In this document: positions 25,329-34,956 of the stretch, one piece after another
Position numbering within the stretch: position 1 is the first letter of the stretch
How the letters are laid out: every line of letters begins with the position of its first letter
NCBI GenBank assembly: GCA_008933705.1
Contig: WBUN01000034.1
Coordinates: 1-55,724, forward strand
Source of the DNA: Hyphomicrobiaceae bacterium
Lineage (GTDB): Bacteria > Pseudomonadota > Alphaproteobacteria > Rhizobiales > Hyphomicrobiaceae
Direction: 5' to 3'
DNA length: 55,724 nt
The notes under the pieces: model-generated
What the model was told of the DNA's origin: nothing
The model's input: only the letters and a program-made list of their open reading frames with translations
Database searches by the model: none
Position numbers and translations under genes: made by a program

Positions 25329-26796
25329 TCCGAAGCAGCCCTTCGTCCTTGCCACCGATGCCCCCGGGGGCCCACGCATTGCGGCCTTGAACGCGGCGGC
25401 CGAAGCGGACGGGCTGATGATTGGTGATCAGATCGCCGACGCACGAGCCAAGATCGGTATTCTGCAGGTATACGCTGCCGATCCCGCAGCCGATGCGGCC
25501 GCCCTGCGGCGTCTGGCGCTGTGGGCGACGCGCTACACACCCGCCGTTTCACCCTGGGGCGAGGAGAGCGGCGCCGATGGACTTTTTCTCGACATTACCG
25601 GCGCCGCCCATCTCTTCGGCGGCGAGGAGATGCTGCTTTCCGATCTTGCGCATCGGCTCGGTCGTTTCGATCTGCCGGCCCGGCTCGCTGTCGCCGACAC
25701 CGCCGGAGCGGCTTGGGCCCTTTCCCGCTTCCATCCTTCCCCAGCCACGGTTCTGTATTCCGGAAATGAGGCTGCGGCCCTTGCATCTTTGCCCGTCGAG
25801 GCGCTGCGCCTTTCGCCCGACACGCGCGCGACGCTGCGGCGGCTCGGCTTCAAACGCGTCGGCTCGCTGATCGATAAGCCACGCGCTCCCTTCTCGGCTC
25901 GCTTCGAGAGGGAGCTTCTGCTGCGTCTCGACCAGGCGATCGGCCGTGTCCCCGAGCCGCTGGCTCTCATTTCCCCACCTCCTGCCTATCACAGCCTGCG
26001 CCAGCTTCTCGAACCCATCAGCACGCAGGAGGCAATCGTCGCGATTACGACCCACCTCATGGAGGATCTCGTTCCTGCCCTCGTACGCGATGGTGTGGGT
26101 GCACGAGCCTTACGGCTTGCCATCTACCGCATCGATGGCGAGATGGTGACTGTCGATATCGGCCTCACGCTGCCGACGCGCAGTCCTGCGCACGTCGCCC
26201 GTCTCATCGATCTCAAGCTCGAGGGCGTCGTCGAGACCATAGATGCCGGCTTCGGTTTCGAAGCGCTGTCCCTTGCCGTCACGATCGCCGAACGCATGGA
26301 GCCGAAACAGACAGAGCTGGCGTCCGCCACCGATGGTGCCGACAGAACGGAACGCTGCGCGGCGCTCATCGACAGTCTCAGACAACGGCTCGGATCCCGC
26401 AACGTGCGACGCCTCGCACCGGTAGCAAGTCATCTCCCCGAACGGGCCGAGACGTCATGCCCTGCTGGAGAAGCGCCAGTCTGGTCGACACCGGATGAGA
26501 CACGACCGCGTCCCATTCTGCTGCTGGCCCACGCCGAGCCGGCAGACGTCATGGCCCTGGTTCCGGAAGGCCCGCCCAGACGCTTCCGCTGGCGCGGCAT
26601 GACACACAGCGTTATCGAGGCTCAGGGGCCGGAGCGCATCGCCGGCGAATGGTGGCGACATCACCAGCCCCAGCCGACGCGCGACTACTATCTCGTCGAG
26701 GACGATGCCGGCCGCCGCTTCTGGCTCTACCGCGAAGGACTTTACGGGCGCGAGACGGCGGCGCCACGCTGGTTCGTGCATGGGTTGTTTGCGTGA
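25237..26796 (+). CDS. imuB: ImuB, inactive Y-family polymerase-like protein
   Basis: The 519-residue protein resembles a Y-family DNA polymerase but lacks the catalytic acidic residues expected near the N-terminus ([17 protein letters not shown] in place of a metal-binding D). Conserved parts are [17 protein letters not shown], the fingers/palm region [19 protein letters not shown], and the helix-hairpin region [23 protein letters not shown]. ImuB is a clamp-binding scaffold linking ImuA and DnaE2. The ATG at 25237 was chosen because it begins the family-typical [12 protein letters not shown]. It is followed by dnaE2 after 11 bases. Confidence 0.92.
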   Translation: MSRIVSVWLPRWPIQRFLTAQARSSSREPVDPKQPFVLATDAPGGPRIAALNAAAEADGLMIGDQIADARAKIGILQVYAADPAADAAALRRLALWATRYTPAVSPWGEESGADGLFLDITGAAHLFGGEEMLLSDLAHRLGRFDLPARLAVADTAGAAWALSRFHPSPATVLYSGNEAAALASLPVEALRLSPDTRATLRRLGFKRVGSLIDKPRAPFSARFERELLLRLDQAIGRVPEPLALISPPPAYHSLRQLLEPISTQEAIVAITTHLMEDLVPALVRDGVGARALRLAIYRIDGEMVTVDIGLTLPTRSPAHVARLIDLKLEGVVETIDAGFGFEALSLAVTIAERMEPKQTELASATDGADRTERCAALIDSLRQRLGSRNVRRLAPVASHLPERAETSCPAGEAPVWSTPDETRPRPILLLAHAEPADVMALVPEGPPRRFRWRGMTHSVIEAQGPERIAGEWWRHHQPQPTRDYYLVEDDAGRRFWLYREGLYGRETAAPRWFVHGLFA

Positions 26797-26807
26797 GAGA
26801 GAGGCCC

Positions 26808-29800
26808 ATGACCGCCTACGCCGAGCTTGCCGTCACCACCAACTTCTCCTTCCTGCGCGGGGCCTCGCATCCGCAGGAGATGGTAGCGGCTGCCGGTGAG
26901 CTCGGCCTTGCCGCCATCGGCATCGCCGACCGCAACAGCTTCGCCGGCGTGGTGCGCGCCTTCGACGAATGGAAAAGAAGCAAAACCGTCAAGCTGCTCG
27001 TCGGGACGCGCCTCGTGACGAGTGATGGTTTCGAGGCTCTCGCCTACCCGACCGATCGCCAAGCCTATGGCCGACTCTGCCGTCTGCTTACGTACGGCAA
27101 TATCAAAATCAAGAAAGGGCAGAAGGGCGAATGCCACCTGACTTTCGAGGATATTCTGTCCATCAGTGAAGGACAGATGCTCATCGCCTTGCCGCCGGAG
27201 CTCCTCTCGCCCGACTTCGCGGAACGGCTCGAAGCCCTGGCCCGTGTTGCACCGAGGCGCTGCTTCCTTGCCGGCGTGCATCGCTATCGCGGCGACGAGC
27301 CCCGCCGTCTCAAACTGCTCGATGAACTCGGTCAACATGCGGGCACTCCGCTCGTCGCCGTCAACGATGTGCTCTACCACATGCCGGAGCGGCGACCGCT
27401 CGCCGACGTGCTCACCTGCATCCGCGAGAAGTGCACCATTGCCGAGGCGGGCTTCCGGCTCGCCGTCAATGCCGAGCGGCATCTCAAGCGCCCCGCGGAG
27501 ATGGCACGGCTGTTCGCCGGCTTTCCCGAGGCGATCGCACGCACCGTCGAGATCGCCGACGCCTGCCGTTTCTCGCTTGATGATCTCAAATACGAGTATC
27601 CCGACGAGCCGGTGCCGGCCGGCAAGACGGCCCAGCAGCATCTCGAAGATCTGACCTGGCAAGGGGCGAGAAAGCGCTATCCCAAGGACAAATACCCGGA
27701 CGGTGTGCCTGCGGAGGTCGAGATGCGCCTCGCCGACGAGCTTGCAATCATCGCCAGGCTCGACTACGCGCGCTACTTCCTCACTGTGCACGACGTAGTC
27801 GCCTTTGCTCGCAATCTCGAGAAGCCGATCCTCTGCCAGGGGCGCGGCTCGGCAGCCAACAGCGCGGTTTGCTATTGTCTCGGCATCACCGAGGTCAACC
27901 CGAACGAAAGCAAGCTGCTGTTTGCCCGCTTCATCTCGGAGAACCGCAACGAGCCACCCGACATCGACGTCGATTTCGAGCACGAGCGGCGCGAGGAAGT
28001 AATTCAGTACATCTATAGACGCTACGGGAAGGATCGCGCCGCCATCTGCGCGACCGTCATTCACTACCGCTCCCGCCGGGCCATCCGCGAAGTCGGCAAG
28101 GCGATGGGACTGACGCCGGACGTTACGGCGGCGCTTGCCAAAACCGTGTGGGGCAGCCACGACGACGGCCTGCCCGACAAGCATATCAAGGAAGCCGGCC
28201 TCGATCCCTCAAATCCGAAACTCCGGCAGGCCGTCATGCTCGCAAGGGAACTCGTCGGCTTCCCGCGCCACCTCTCCCAGCACGTCGGCGGCTTCGTGCT
28301 CACCCGCGAGCGGCTCGACGAGACGGTGCCGATCGGCAACGCTGCCATGGACGAGCGCACCTTCATCGAGTGGGACAAGGACGACATCGATACGCTCGGA
28401 CTCATGAAGGTCGATGTGCTCGCACTCGGCATGCTGAGTTGTCTGCGGCGTGGTCTCGACCTGCTTAAGACGCACTATGGCAGAGACCTTTCGCTTGCCA
28501 CCATCCCGGGCGAAGGGACCGAGGATGCTGCCCAAGTCTACGCAATGCTCTCGCGCGCCGATTCCATCGGCGTATTCCAGGTCGAGTCCAGAGCGCAGAT
28601 GTCGATGCTGCCGCGGCTGAAGCCGGAAAAGTTCTACGATCTCGTGATCGAGGTGGCGATCGTGCGCCCGGGCCCCATCCAGGGTGACATGGTGCACCCC
28701 TATCTGCGCCGGCGCGATGGCATCGAGCCGGAGCACTACCCCTCTCCCGATCCGGCCCATGGCCCTGCCGATGAGCTGAGAAAAGTCTTGGAAAGGACCA
28801 AGGGCGTGCCGTTGTTCCAGGAGCAGGCGATGCAGATCGCCATCGAGGCCGCCAAGTTCACGCCCGACGAGGCCGATGGTCTGCGCCGGGCCATGGCGAC
28901 TTTCAGGCACAATGGCACCGTCCATCTCTTCAAGGAAAAGTTCATCACCGGCATGACTTGTCGTGGCTATGCCCGGGATTTCGCCGAGCGCTGCTTCAAG
29001 CAGATCGAAGGCTTCGGCGAATACGGCTTTCCGGAAAGCCATGCGGCAAGCTTCGCGCTGCTCGTATATGCCTCCGCCTGGATCAAGTGCCACTATCCGG
29101 ACGTCTTCTGTGCTGCCATCCTCAACAGCCAGCCGATGGGCTTCTACCAGCCGGCCCAGCTCGTACGAGACGCGCGTCAGCACGGCGTCGAGGTGCGGCA
29201 AGCAGACATCAATTTGAGCGCCTGGGATTGCACGCTGGAGCCGGCGGCAGCCGGTAGCCGGCATCACTTCGCCGTGCGTCTCGGCTTCCGGCAGATCCAT
29301 GGACTGATCGAGGACGAGCTGAACAAGCTCATCGCCGCCCGCGGCAACGGCTATGCCAGCATCGAGCGGCTTGCGGCGCTGGCCGGCATATCGCGCTTCA
29401 CCATCGAGCGCCTCGCCGAGGCGGACGCCTTCCGCTCGCTTGGGCTAGACCGCCGGGCGGCGTTGTGGGCCGCGCGGCGGCTCGGCACGGTCGGAACGGC
29501 GCCGGGGAACGGTCGGTGCAAATCATCAACCGGCGGTGGCGAACTACCGCTCCTCGCCCCCCATATGAGCGACGAACTCTTCCCGGAGCCCGAGGTCGCG
29601 CTGCCGCAGATGGCGCTGTGCGAGCATGTGGCGGAAGACTATGCGGCGACGGGCCTATCGCTGAAAGAGCACCCCGTGAGCTTCTTCCGCGACCACCTCA
29701 CGCAGCTTGGCATCATGCGCAATGTCGAGTACCGCAACGAGGAGCTGCCGCAGAATCGGAGGATTGTGGTTGCCGGCCTCGTCCTGACGCGTCAGATGCC

Positions 29801-30098
29801 GGGCGCCAAGGGCGTCGTCTTCATGACGCTCGAGGACGAGACCGACATCGCCAACATCATCATCTGGCCGAAGGTCTTCGCCAGGAACCGCCGCGTGGTC
29901 ATGACCTCGCGCTTCACGGCCGTGCGCGGGCGACTGCAGCGCGCGGGGCTGGTGGTCCACGTCCTCGCGGAAAGCTTCATCGATCTCAGCGCGGAACTCC
30001 CTCGCCTGCGTGACGGCGATCTCTTTGCACCGGGAGACCCCGGCACATTGTCCAGCCAACCCGATCTTCCTCTCATCAAGAGCCGCGATTTCCACTGA
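26808..30098 (+). CDS. dnaE2: Error-prone DNA polymerase DnaE2 (ImuC)
   Basis: The 1096-residue C-family polymerase is the catalytic part of the SOS mutasome. It starts with a PHP domain ([24 protein letters not shown]) and carries the catalytic acidic motif [18 protein letters not shown] in the palm. Fingers and helix-hairpin segments follow ([30 protein letters not shown]), and the C-terminal OB domain includes [30 protein letters not shown]. The length is normal for DnaE2 and shorter than the replicative DnaE. The ATG at 26808 follows GAGAGAGG. Confidence 0.95.
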   Translation: MTAYAELAVTTNFSFLRGASHPQEMVAAAGELGLAAIGIADRNSFAGVVRAFDEWKRSKTVKLLVGTRLVTSDGFEALAYPTDRQAYGRLCRLLTYGNIKIKKGQKGECHLTFEDILSISEGQMLIALPPELLSPDFAERLEALARVAPRRCFLAGVHRYRGDEPRRLKLLDELGQHAGTPLVAVNDVLYHMPERRPLADVLTCIREKCTIAEAGFRLAVNAERHLKRPAEMARLFAGFPEAIARTVEIADACRFSLDDLKYEYPDEPVPAGKTAQQHLEDLTWQGARKRYPKDKYPDGVPAEVEMRLADELAIIARLDYARYFLTVHDVVAFARNLEKPILCQGRGSAANSAVCYCLGITEVNPNESKLLFARFISENRNEPPDIDVDFEHERREEVIQYIYRRYGKDRAAICATVIHYRSRRAIREVGKAMGLTPDVTAALAKTVWGSHDDGLPDKHIKEAGLDPSNPKLRQAVMLARELVGFPRHLSQHVGGFVLTRERLDETVPIGNAAMDERTFIEWDKDDIDTLGLMKVDVLALGMLSCLRRGLDLLKTHYGRDLSLATIPGEGTEDAAQVYAMLSRADSIGVFQVESRAQMSMLPRLKPEKFYDLVIEVAIVRPGPIQGDMVHPYLRRRDGIEPEHYPSPDPAHGPADELRKVLERTKGVPLFQEQAMQIAIEAAKFTPDEADGLRRAMATFRHNGTVHLFKEKFITGMTCRGYARDFAERCFKQIEGFGEYGFPESHAASFALLVYASAWIKCHYPDVFCAAILNSQPMGFYQPAQLVRDARQHGVEVRQADINLSAWDCTLEPAAAGSRHHFAVRLGFRQIHGLIEDELNKLIAARGNGYASIERLAALAGISRFTIERLAEADAFRSLGLDRRAALWAARRLGTVGTAPGNGRCKSSTGGGELPLLAPHMSDELFPEPEVALPQMALCEHVAEDYAATGLSLKEHPVSFFRDHLTQLGIMRNVEYRNEELPQNRRIVVAGLVLTRQMPGAKGVVFMTLEDETDIANIIIWPKVFARNRRVVMTSRFTAVRGRLQRAGLVVHVLAESFIDLSAELPRLRDGDLFAPGDPGTLSSQPDLPLIKSRDFH

Positions 30099-30109
30099 AG
30101 AGGGAGGCG

Positions 30110-30277
30110 ATGCAGCTCTCGTTGCCCATCGGCGCTCCCCTGATGCTACCGCCCATCCGCGACCGCCTCGTCGCCGTCCACGGCCCCCAACGCTATGAGA
30201 TGCACAGCCAGACGAGACGCCGCCATCATCATCCTATCTGTGCAGGTTGCCCGCTTGCTCAGCGCCAAAGACGATGA
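30110..30277 (+). CDS. Short ORF after dnaE2, possible remnant of an endonuclease III-like gene
   Basis: The 55-codon frame has a strong ribosome-binding sequence (AGGGAGGCG) directly before its ATG and starts 11 bases after the dnaE2 stop. It begins MQLSLPIGAPLMLPPIRDRL followed by VAVHGPQR. That beginning resembles the N-termini of HhH-GPD endonuclease III-like proteins in related bacteria. The rest (RRRHHHPICAGCPLAQRQRR) does not continue the family. I infer a truncated or rearranged gene, but it could be a real small protein or chance. Confidence 0.35.
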   Translation: MQLSLPIGAPLMLPPIRDRLVAVHGPQRYEMHSQTRRRHHHPICAGCPLAQRQRR

Positions 30278-30403
30278 GGCTACACCTCGCAGAGCAACGT
30301 GACGGAAGGAGTCGCAAGCTTTCGTCCGAGACTGACATAGAAGCGCTCGCCCCGAGCAGACGCCAAGTTCGCTCGCGCACGACCGCGTGGCTGATGTATG
30401 CAG

Positions 30404-31228
30404 CTACTTCGTGTCGATACCGTCGCGGATCAGGCCCCAGCGCATAGTAGTGCGCTGCTCGATCGGCCGCAGGATAAGCCGGTCCATGACCAGCCACGTA
30501 ATGCCGATGGCAAGCATCCCTACGACGATGCGGGCAGACTGGAAATACTGTTGCGCATTGAAGATTGCATAGCCGAGACCGTCGGTGCTGGCGATCATCT
30601 CGCCGCCAACAAGGGAACGGAAGCCAAAGGCGATACCAAGCCGCACACCGGTCATCAGGTTGGGCAGCGTCGCCGGAAAGATGACGTGAGCAATGACGGC
30701 AGCACGTCCAGCGCCCAGCGTCTGCACAGCCTCTATCAGCACAGGCTGCACCATGCGGATGCCGGTCAGCAGATTGTGCAGCACCGGAAAGAACACCGAC
30801 ATCACGATGATGAAGGTCACAGCGCCTTGGCCCAAGCCGAACCACAGGATGGCAAACGGGATCCAGGCAAGACCCGGAATAGCCTGCAACAGATTGACCA
30901 GCGGATCGAAAAAATCGCGGCTGGCCCGATTGAGACCCATCAGGTAGCCGAGCGGTATGGCAATCGCCGATCCCACCAGGAATCCGAGGACGAGGCTCCT
31001 CAGACTCACCGAAAGGTTGACCAGCAGCACGCCGCTGGTGGCGTCGGCAGCAAACGCCTGCGCCACCTCGTAGGGCGAGGGAAACAGAACACGCGGCCAC
31101 ACGTTGAGCAATGACAGTGTCTGCCAAGCCAGGATGCCGACAGCAAAGGGAACCAACTCGGCCAGCCAGAGGCGGCGGGCAACTCCCGGCGGCTTGATTT
31201 CAGGCGCAGGAACCTCGACGACGCTCAT
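30404..31228 (-). CDS. NitT/TauT-family ABC transporter permease
   Basis: The 274-residue permease has six or seven membrane helices and the BPD_transp_1 EAA loop (IEAVQTLGAGRAAVIAHVIFPATLPNLMTG). It belongs to the SsuC/TauC/NrtB group. The ATG at 31228 overlaps the stop of the ATPase gene by four bases (ATGA). It is the last gene of the carboxylase operon. The cargo is presumably the acid or sulfonate-like substrate processed by the upstream enzymes; family members carry nitrate, taurine, alkanesulfonates, aromatic acids and thiamine precursors, so sequence does not fix the cargo. Confidence 0.9.
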   Translation of the reverse strand: MSVVEVPAPEIKPPGVARRLWLAELVPFAVGILAWQTLSLLNVWPRVLFPSPYEVAQAFAADATSGVLLVNLSVSLRSLVLGFLVGSAIAIPLGYLMGLNRASRDFFDPLVNLLQAIPGLAWIPFAILWFGLGQGAVTFIIVMSVFFPVLHNLLTGIRMVQPVLIEAVQTLGAGRAAVIAHVIFPATLPNLMTGVRLGIAFGFRSLVGGEMIASTDGLGYAIFNAQQYFQSARIVVGMLAIGITWLVMDRLILRPIEQRTTMRWGLIRDGIDTK

Positions 31229-32016
31229 ACGTGCTCCTCGCGCGCGTCTGCGCTGGCATGAATGCATTGCGTCAGCTCATCGCGATAGCGAATGAACCTT
31301 GCATCCCTCACGAGCTCTTCCCACTGCCGCGGGCGCGGCAAGTCGATGCGCATATCGGCGACGATCCGGCCAGGCCGGCCGGACAGCGCCACGACGCGAT
31401 CCGACAGGAACACTGCCTCTTCGATGGCGTGCGTGATGAAGAGAACGGTCGTGCGTTCCGACGCGGTTATCACTGTCAGCTCTTCCTGAAGGCGCTGGCG
31501 CGTCATGGCATCGACCGCAGCGAACGGCTCATCCATCAGAAGCACCGTTGGATTGTTGGCCAGCACGCGCGCGACGGCGGCGCGCTGACGCATGCCGCCG
31601 GATAGTTGATGTGGATACTTCTTCTCGAAGCCTCGCAAGCCGACAAGGTCGATGAAGCGCTGAGTGGCAACTGCGCGTTTCTCCTTGGGCACCCGCTTGA
31701 GGCGCAAGCCAAACTCGACGTTGGCCTCGGTGGTCTTCCAAGGCAGCAGCGCATATTCCTGGAACACCATGCCACGATCGGCGCCCGGTCCCGACACCTT
31801 CTTGCCCGAGACGAAGATCTCCCCCGATGTCGGCTTGTCGAGTCCGGCGACGATGCGCAGGAACGTCGACTTGCCGCAGCCGGATGGCCCGATTACGGAT
31901 ACGAACTCGTGAGCCTGGACGCTGAGCGAAATTCCGCTCAGCGCCACGACGTCGTCCTTCGCAACGGTGTCGAAGTACGTCTTCGAGACGTTCTTGGCGA
32001 CAAGAATCTCGGTCAT
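31225..32016 (-). CDS. NitT/TauT-family ABC transporter ATP-binding protein
   Basis: The 263-residue ATPase has Walker A GPSGCGKSTFLR, Q-loop GMVFQEYALLPWKT, signature LSGGMRQRAAVARVL, Walker B TVLLMDEPFAAVD and the H-loop FITHAIEEAVFLSDR. It energises the permease at 30404. The start was placed at the ATG ending at 32016 (MTEILVAKNVSKTYF). A GTG at 32031 would overlap the binding-protein stop by four bases and add five residues; it is a reasonable alternative. It lies between the permease and the solute-binding protein. Confidence 0.92.
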   Translation of the reverse strand: MTEILVAKNVSKTYFDTVAKDDVVALSGISLSVQAHEFVSVIGPSGCGKSTFLRIVAGLDKPTSGEIFVSGKKVSGPGADRGMVFQEYALLPWKTTEANVEFGLRLKRVPKEKRAVATQRFIDLVGLRGFEKKYPHQLSGGMRQRAAVARVLANNPTVLLMDEPFAAVDAMTRQRLQEELTVITASERTTVLFITHAIEEAVFLSDRVVALSGRPGRIVADMRIDLPRPRQWEELVRDARFIRYRDELTQCIHASADAREEHV

Positions 32017-32027
32017 GCCGGCCGAGC

Positions 32028-33017
32028 TCACTCAAGGAACTTCGGATGCTTGGCTTTGACCTCGCGAACGATCCGCTCAAAGTCGACGAGATGCTCCGCC
32101 GGCTTGACCGGCGTGGGAATGAGCTTTTCCGTTGCCAAGTAGTCCGCAGTCTTCTGTAGCGACTGGCTTGTGAAGTTGTCGATCAGCGGATTGTAGTTGA
32201 GCCACTTGAACGTAACCTCGACGATGCGCGCTTCGACCTTCAGGAACTCGGCCTCGACGGCGGCCGCCTCCTTGGGATTCTGCCGCACCCATTGCTGGGA
32301 CTCCCAAAGTGCTGCAACTGCATCGGCTACCTTGGTCGGATTCGCAGCAGCCCACTGATCGGTAATCAGGAAGAAGCCGCCACCCTGCACGTGCTTGCCA
32401 AGTCGCAGGAGGATGGAAGCCTGACCGGCCATCTTCTCCTCGGTCAGCGTCAGAAATGGCTCCAGCCCGGCCATGGCGTCGACCCCACCGGTGATCAGCA
32501 TCTGGCCCATATTGCCGAAGTTGGCGTTGACGCGCTGGACGGCATCGCGGGGCAGGCCGGCCTCCTGGATGACCTGGTTGAGACCCTGCGCCGGCGCCGT
32601 ACCTTGCGGGACGGCGACGCGCTTGCCCTTCAGATCCTTCGCCGAAGTTATGTTCGCATCCTTGCGCACCAGGATGCCGTAGCTGTCGCCGCCCTTGGCA
32701 TACATAGAGTAGACCTTGAAGGGCAATTTGGTGGCCCAGGCCACCACGGTCGATTCCACACCGCCACCCGACCAGTCCACCTGGCCGGCGGCGAGCGCTT
32801 GGTTGGCCTGGACGCCAGTCGCAAGCGGCTGGATCTGCACGTCGAAGCCGTATTTGGCGAAGATGCCCTTCTTAGTCCCGACGTAGAATGCAGCTTGAGA
32901 TGCGGTGGTGAGAATGCCAAAGCGGACTTTGACGCGCTCTTGAGCGCTCACCGCGCCAGCAAACACGAACGTATACAGAATGGTGGCAATGAGCAGTTTC
33001 GTTGATCGACTTCCCAT
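32028..33017 (-). CDS. NitT/TauT-family periplasmic solute-binding protein
   Basis: The 329-residue exported protein has a signal peptide ending near AGAVSAQE. The type II binding fold has the family features FGILTTASQAAFYVGTKKGIFAKYGFDV, the GVQANQALAAGQVDW helix, and DLKGKRVAVPQGTAPAQG. It would capture the substrate for the adjacent ATPase and permease. The ligand cannot be read from the sequence. It follows the second carboxyltransferase by 43 bases and is part of the same nine-gene reverse-strand operon. Confidence 0.9.
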   Translation of the reverse strand: MGSRSTKLLIATILYTFVFAGAVSAQERVKVRFGILTTASQAAFYVGTKKGIFAKYGFDVQIQPLATGVQANQALAAGQVDWSGGGVESTVVAWATKLPFKVYSMYAKGGDSYGILVRKDANITSAKDLKGKRVAVPQGTAPAQGLNQVIQEAGLPRDAVQRVNANFGNMGQMLITGGVDAMAGLEPFLTLTEEKMAGQASILLRLGKHVQGGGFFLITDQWAAANPTKVADAVAALWESQQWVRQNPKEAAAVEAEFLKVEARIVEVTFKWLNYNPLIDNFTSQSLQKTADYLATEKLIPTPVKPAEHLVDFERIVREVKAKHPKFLE

Positions 33018-33060
33018 GGGTGTTCCTCCGTCTGGTTTCTTTTTTTGCCGTACACCCGCC

Positions 33061-34668
33061 TCAGGGGCGGACGCCGTATTTCGCTTTTGGTCCCAATGAC
33101 GTCCTTATGCGGGGTTGAGCAGCGTCGATGAACCGGCACAGATAGGGACGTGTCTCGCGTGGATCGATGATCTCCTCCACACCGAAAGCCTCGGCCGTGC
33201 GGAAGGGCGAGGCCATGGCTCTGAGCCCCGCCTCGATCTCCATCTCGCGCGCTTTGGCGTCGGGAGCGCCCTCGATCTCGCGCCGGAATGCCGCCGCAAC
33301 TCCACCTTCGATTGGTAGCGATCCCCATTCGGCTGACGGCCAGGCAATCTTGAGATCCAGGCCGTTCTTGTCTGTCGTGCCCATGCCCGCCATGCCGTAA
33401 CATTTGCGGACCACGACAGTGTACATCGGCACTGTCGCCTGCAGGCCGACATAAACCGCACGCATGCCTTCGCGCAAGGTGGCAGCCGCCTCCGCATCCT
33501 TGCCGACCATGAAGCCAGGCACATCGACGAAGAAGATGAGCGGTATGTGAAAGCAGTCGCACATCTCGACAAAGTGGATCTGCTTGCGGGCCGCCCTCAC
33601 GTCCATGGCGCCGCCGTAGATCATCGGATTGTTGGCGACTATGCCGACGACCTTTCCGTTCATGCGGGCAAGACCGGTGATAAGCGCTTTGCCGAAGGTC
33701 GGCTGGATCTCGAAGAATGAACCGCGATCGGCGATGTGCCCGATCAGCTTCTTCATGTTGTAGGGATGGCGCCGGTCCTTAGGCACAATGCTGAGCAACT
33801 CCTCATCGCAGCGATCGGCCGAGTCCGTGGCGGCTGCTGTCGGAGGCGGCTCCCAAACGTTGGCGGGCATGTACGACAGAAAGCGTCTGATCGCGGTAAA
33901 GCAGGCGTCCTCGCTCGGCACGCGGTTGTCGATAGTTCCGGCCACATCGACGGCGAGCTGCGGGCCGCCGAGCTCCTCCTTGGTCAGCTTCTGGCCGAGC
34001 GACCGCTCCACTACCGGGGGGCCCGCCGCAAAAACCTGGCTGGTGTTGTCAACCATCACTGACCAGTGCGAGAGGATTGCACGTCCGGCGGGACCGCCCG
34101 CCGCCGTGCCGAGCACGGCGCATACCACCGGCACTGTGCCGAGCAGCTCGACAGAACGCTCGAAGCCATGCACGCCGGGAAAGACGGCATGACCGCGCCT
34201 GTTGATCGATGTCACGCTGCCGCCGGCACCATCGATCAGATTGACGAGCGGAATGCGGTAGCTGGCCGCCAAATCCTCGACAAACCCGCCTTGTCCCCCC
34301 TTCTTGCGGTCGCCTGACCAGCTCGATCCGCCGCGGATCGTGAAGTCCTCACCCCCGAGAGCAACAGGGCGCCCGTCAATGCTGGCCAGCCCCATGACAT
34401 AGGGCGCGGGCGTGACGGCCGTGAGTTTCGTGCCGTCATATTTGCCCTGGCCTGTAAGAGTCCCAACCTCTTGGAAGGAATTCTTGTCGACCAGCTGCTC
34501 AATGCGCTCGCGAACGGTGAGACGGCCCCGCTCGTGATGTCTGGCCACGGCCTCGGCACCGCCGAGCGCCCTGGCTTGGCTGCGCCGGAACCGCAGCTCC
34601 TCGATCTCCGGCCCCCAGCCTTCGGGCTTTGAGCCCTTCGGCTGGGGAGATTTTGAATGATCGTTCAC
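33061..34668 (-). CDS. Acyl-CoA carboxylase carboxyltransferase subunit (first of two)
   Basis: The 535-residue protein is of the PccB/AccD-type fused carboxyltransferase family, with N- and C-terminal crotonase-like domains. Seen are GRLTVRERIEQLVDKNSF at the N-terminus, the acyl-CoA oxyanion region DGAGGSV, and in the second domain the biotin-side GIVANNPMIYGGAMDVRAARK, FFVDVPGFMVGKDAE, and VVRKCYGMAGMG. It transfers CO2 from carboxybiotin to an acyl-CoA. It lies between the biotin carrier and the transporter genes. A different carboxyltransferase is encoded at 36327, so the two may form a mixed complex or act on different substrates. Confidence 0.88.
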   Translation of the reverse strand: MNDHSKSPQPKGSKPEGWGPEIEELRFRRSQARALGGAEAVARHHERGRLTVRERIEQLVDKNSFQEVGTLTGQGKYDGTKLTAVTPAPYVMGLASIDGRPVALGGEDFTIRGGSSWSGDRKKGGQGGFVEDLAASYRIPLVNLIDGAGGSVTSINRRGHAVFPGVHGFERSVELLGTVPVVCAVLGTAAGGPAGRAILSHWSVMVDNTSQVFAAGPPVVERSLGQKLTKEELGGPQLAVDVAGTIDNRVPSEDACFTAIRRFLSYMPANVWEPPPTAAATDSADRCDEELLSIVPKDRRHPYNMKKLIGHIADRGSFFEIQPTFGKALITGLARMNGKVVGIVANNPMIYGGAMDVRAARKQIHFVEMCDCFHIPLIFFVDVPGFMVGKDAEAAATLREGMRAVYVGLQATVPMYTVVVRKCYGMAGMGTTDKNGLDLKIAWPSAEWGSLPIEGGVAAAFRREIEGAPDAKAREMEIEAGLRAMASPFRTAEAFGVEEIIDPRETRPYLCRFIDAAQPRIRTSLGPKAKYGVRP

Positions 34669-34699
34669 GCCGGCACCGTATCCATAACAACAGATCTGC

Positions 34700-34921
34700 T
34701 CATGTGGTCAGGATGGCCACGACCTGACCTTCACTCACGGGCGTTGTTTCCTCAACCAAAAACCTCTGGATCACTCCGCCCTCCTCGGACATGACGGGGA
34801 TCTCCATCTTCATGGACTCGATGATCATGATCGTTTCACCGGCCTCGACTCTCTGGCCGAGTTCGGTGACGATCTTCCAGACCGAACCTGTGACTTCCGT
34901 TTTCGCTTCGATCTCCGCCAC
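34700..34921 (-). CDS. Minimal biotin carboxyl carrier protein
   Basis: A 73-residue single biotinyl domain carries the biotinylation motif ESMKMEIP near its middle. It begins VAEIEAKTEVTGSVWKIVTELG. The GTG at 34921 was chosen because AAAGGGGGCAAGA lies just before it and the protein then matches the usual length of stand-alone biotinyl carriers. An in-frame TTG at 34960 overlaps the biotin carboxylase stop but adds a basic stretch unlike the family. It serves as the swinging arm between the biotin carboxylase and the carboxyltransferases. Confidence 0.88.
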   Translation of the reverse strand: MAEIEAKTEVTGSVWKIVTELGQRVEAGETIMIIESMKMEIPVMSEEGGVIQRFLVEETTPVSEGQVVAILTT

Positions 34922-34956
34922 TGCTCTTGCCCCCTTTCCCCTTGTCGACGTTGCTC

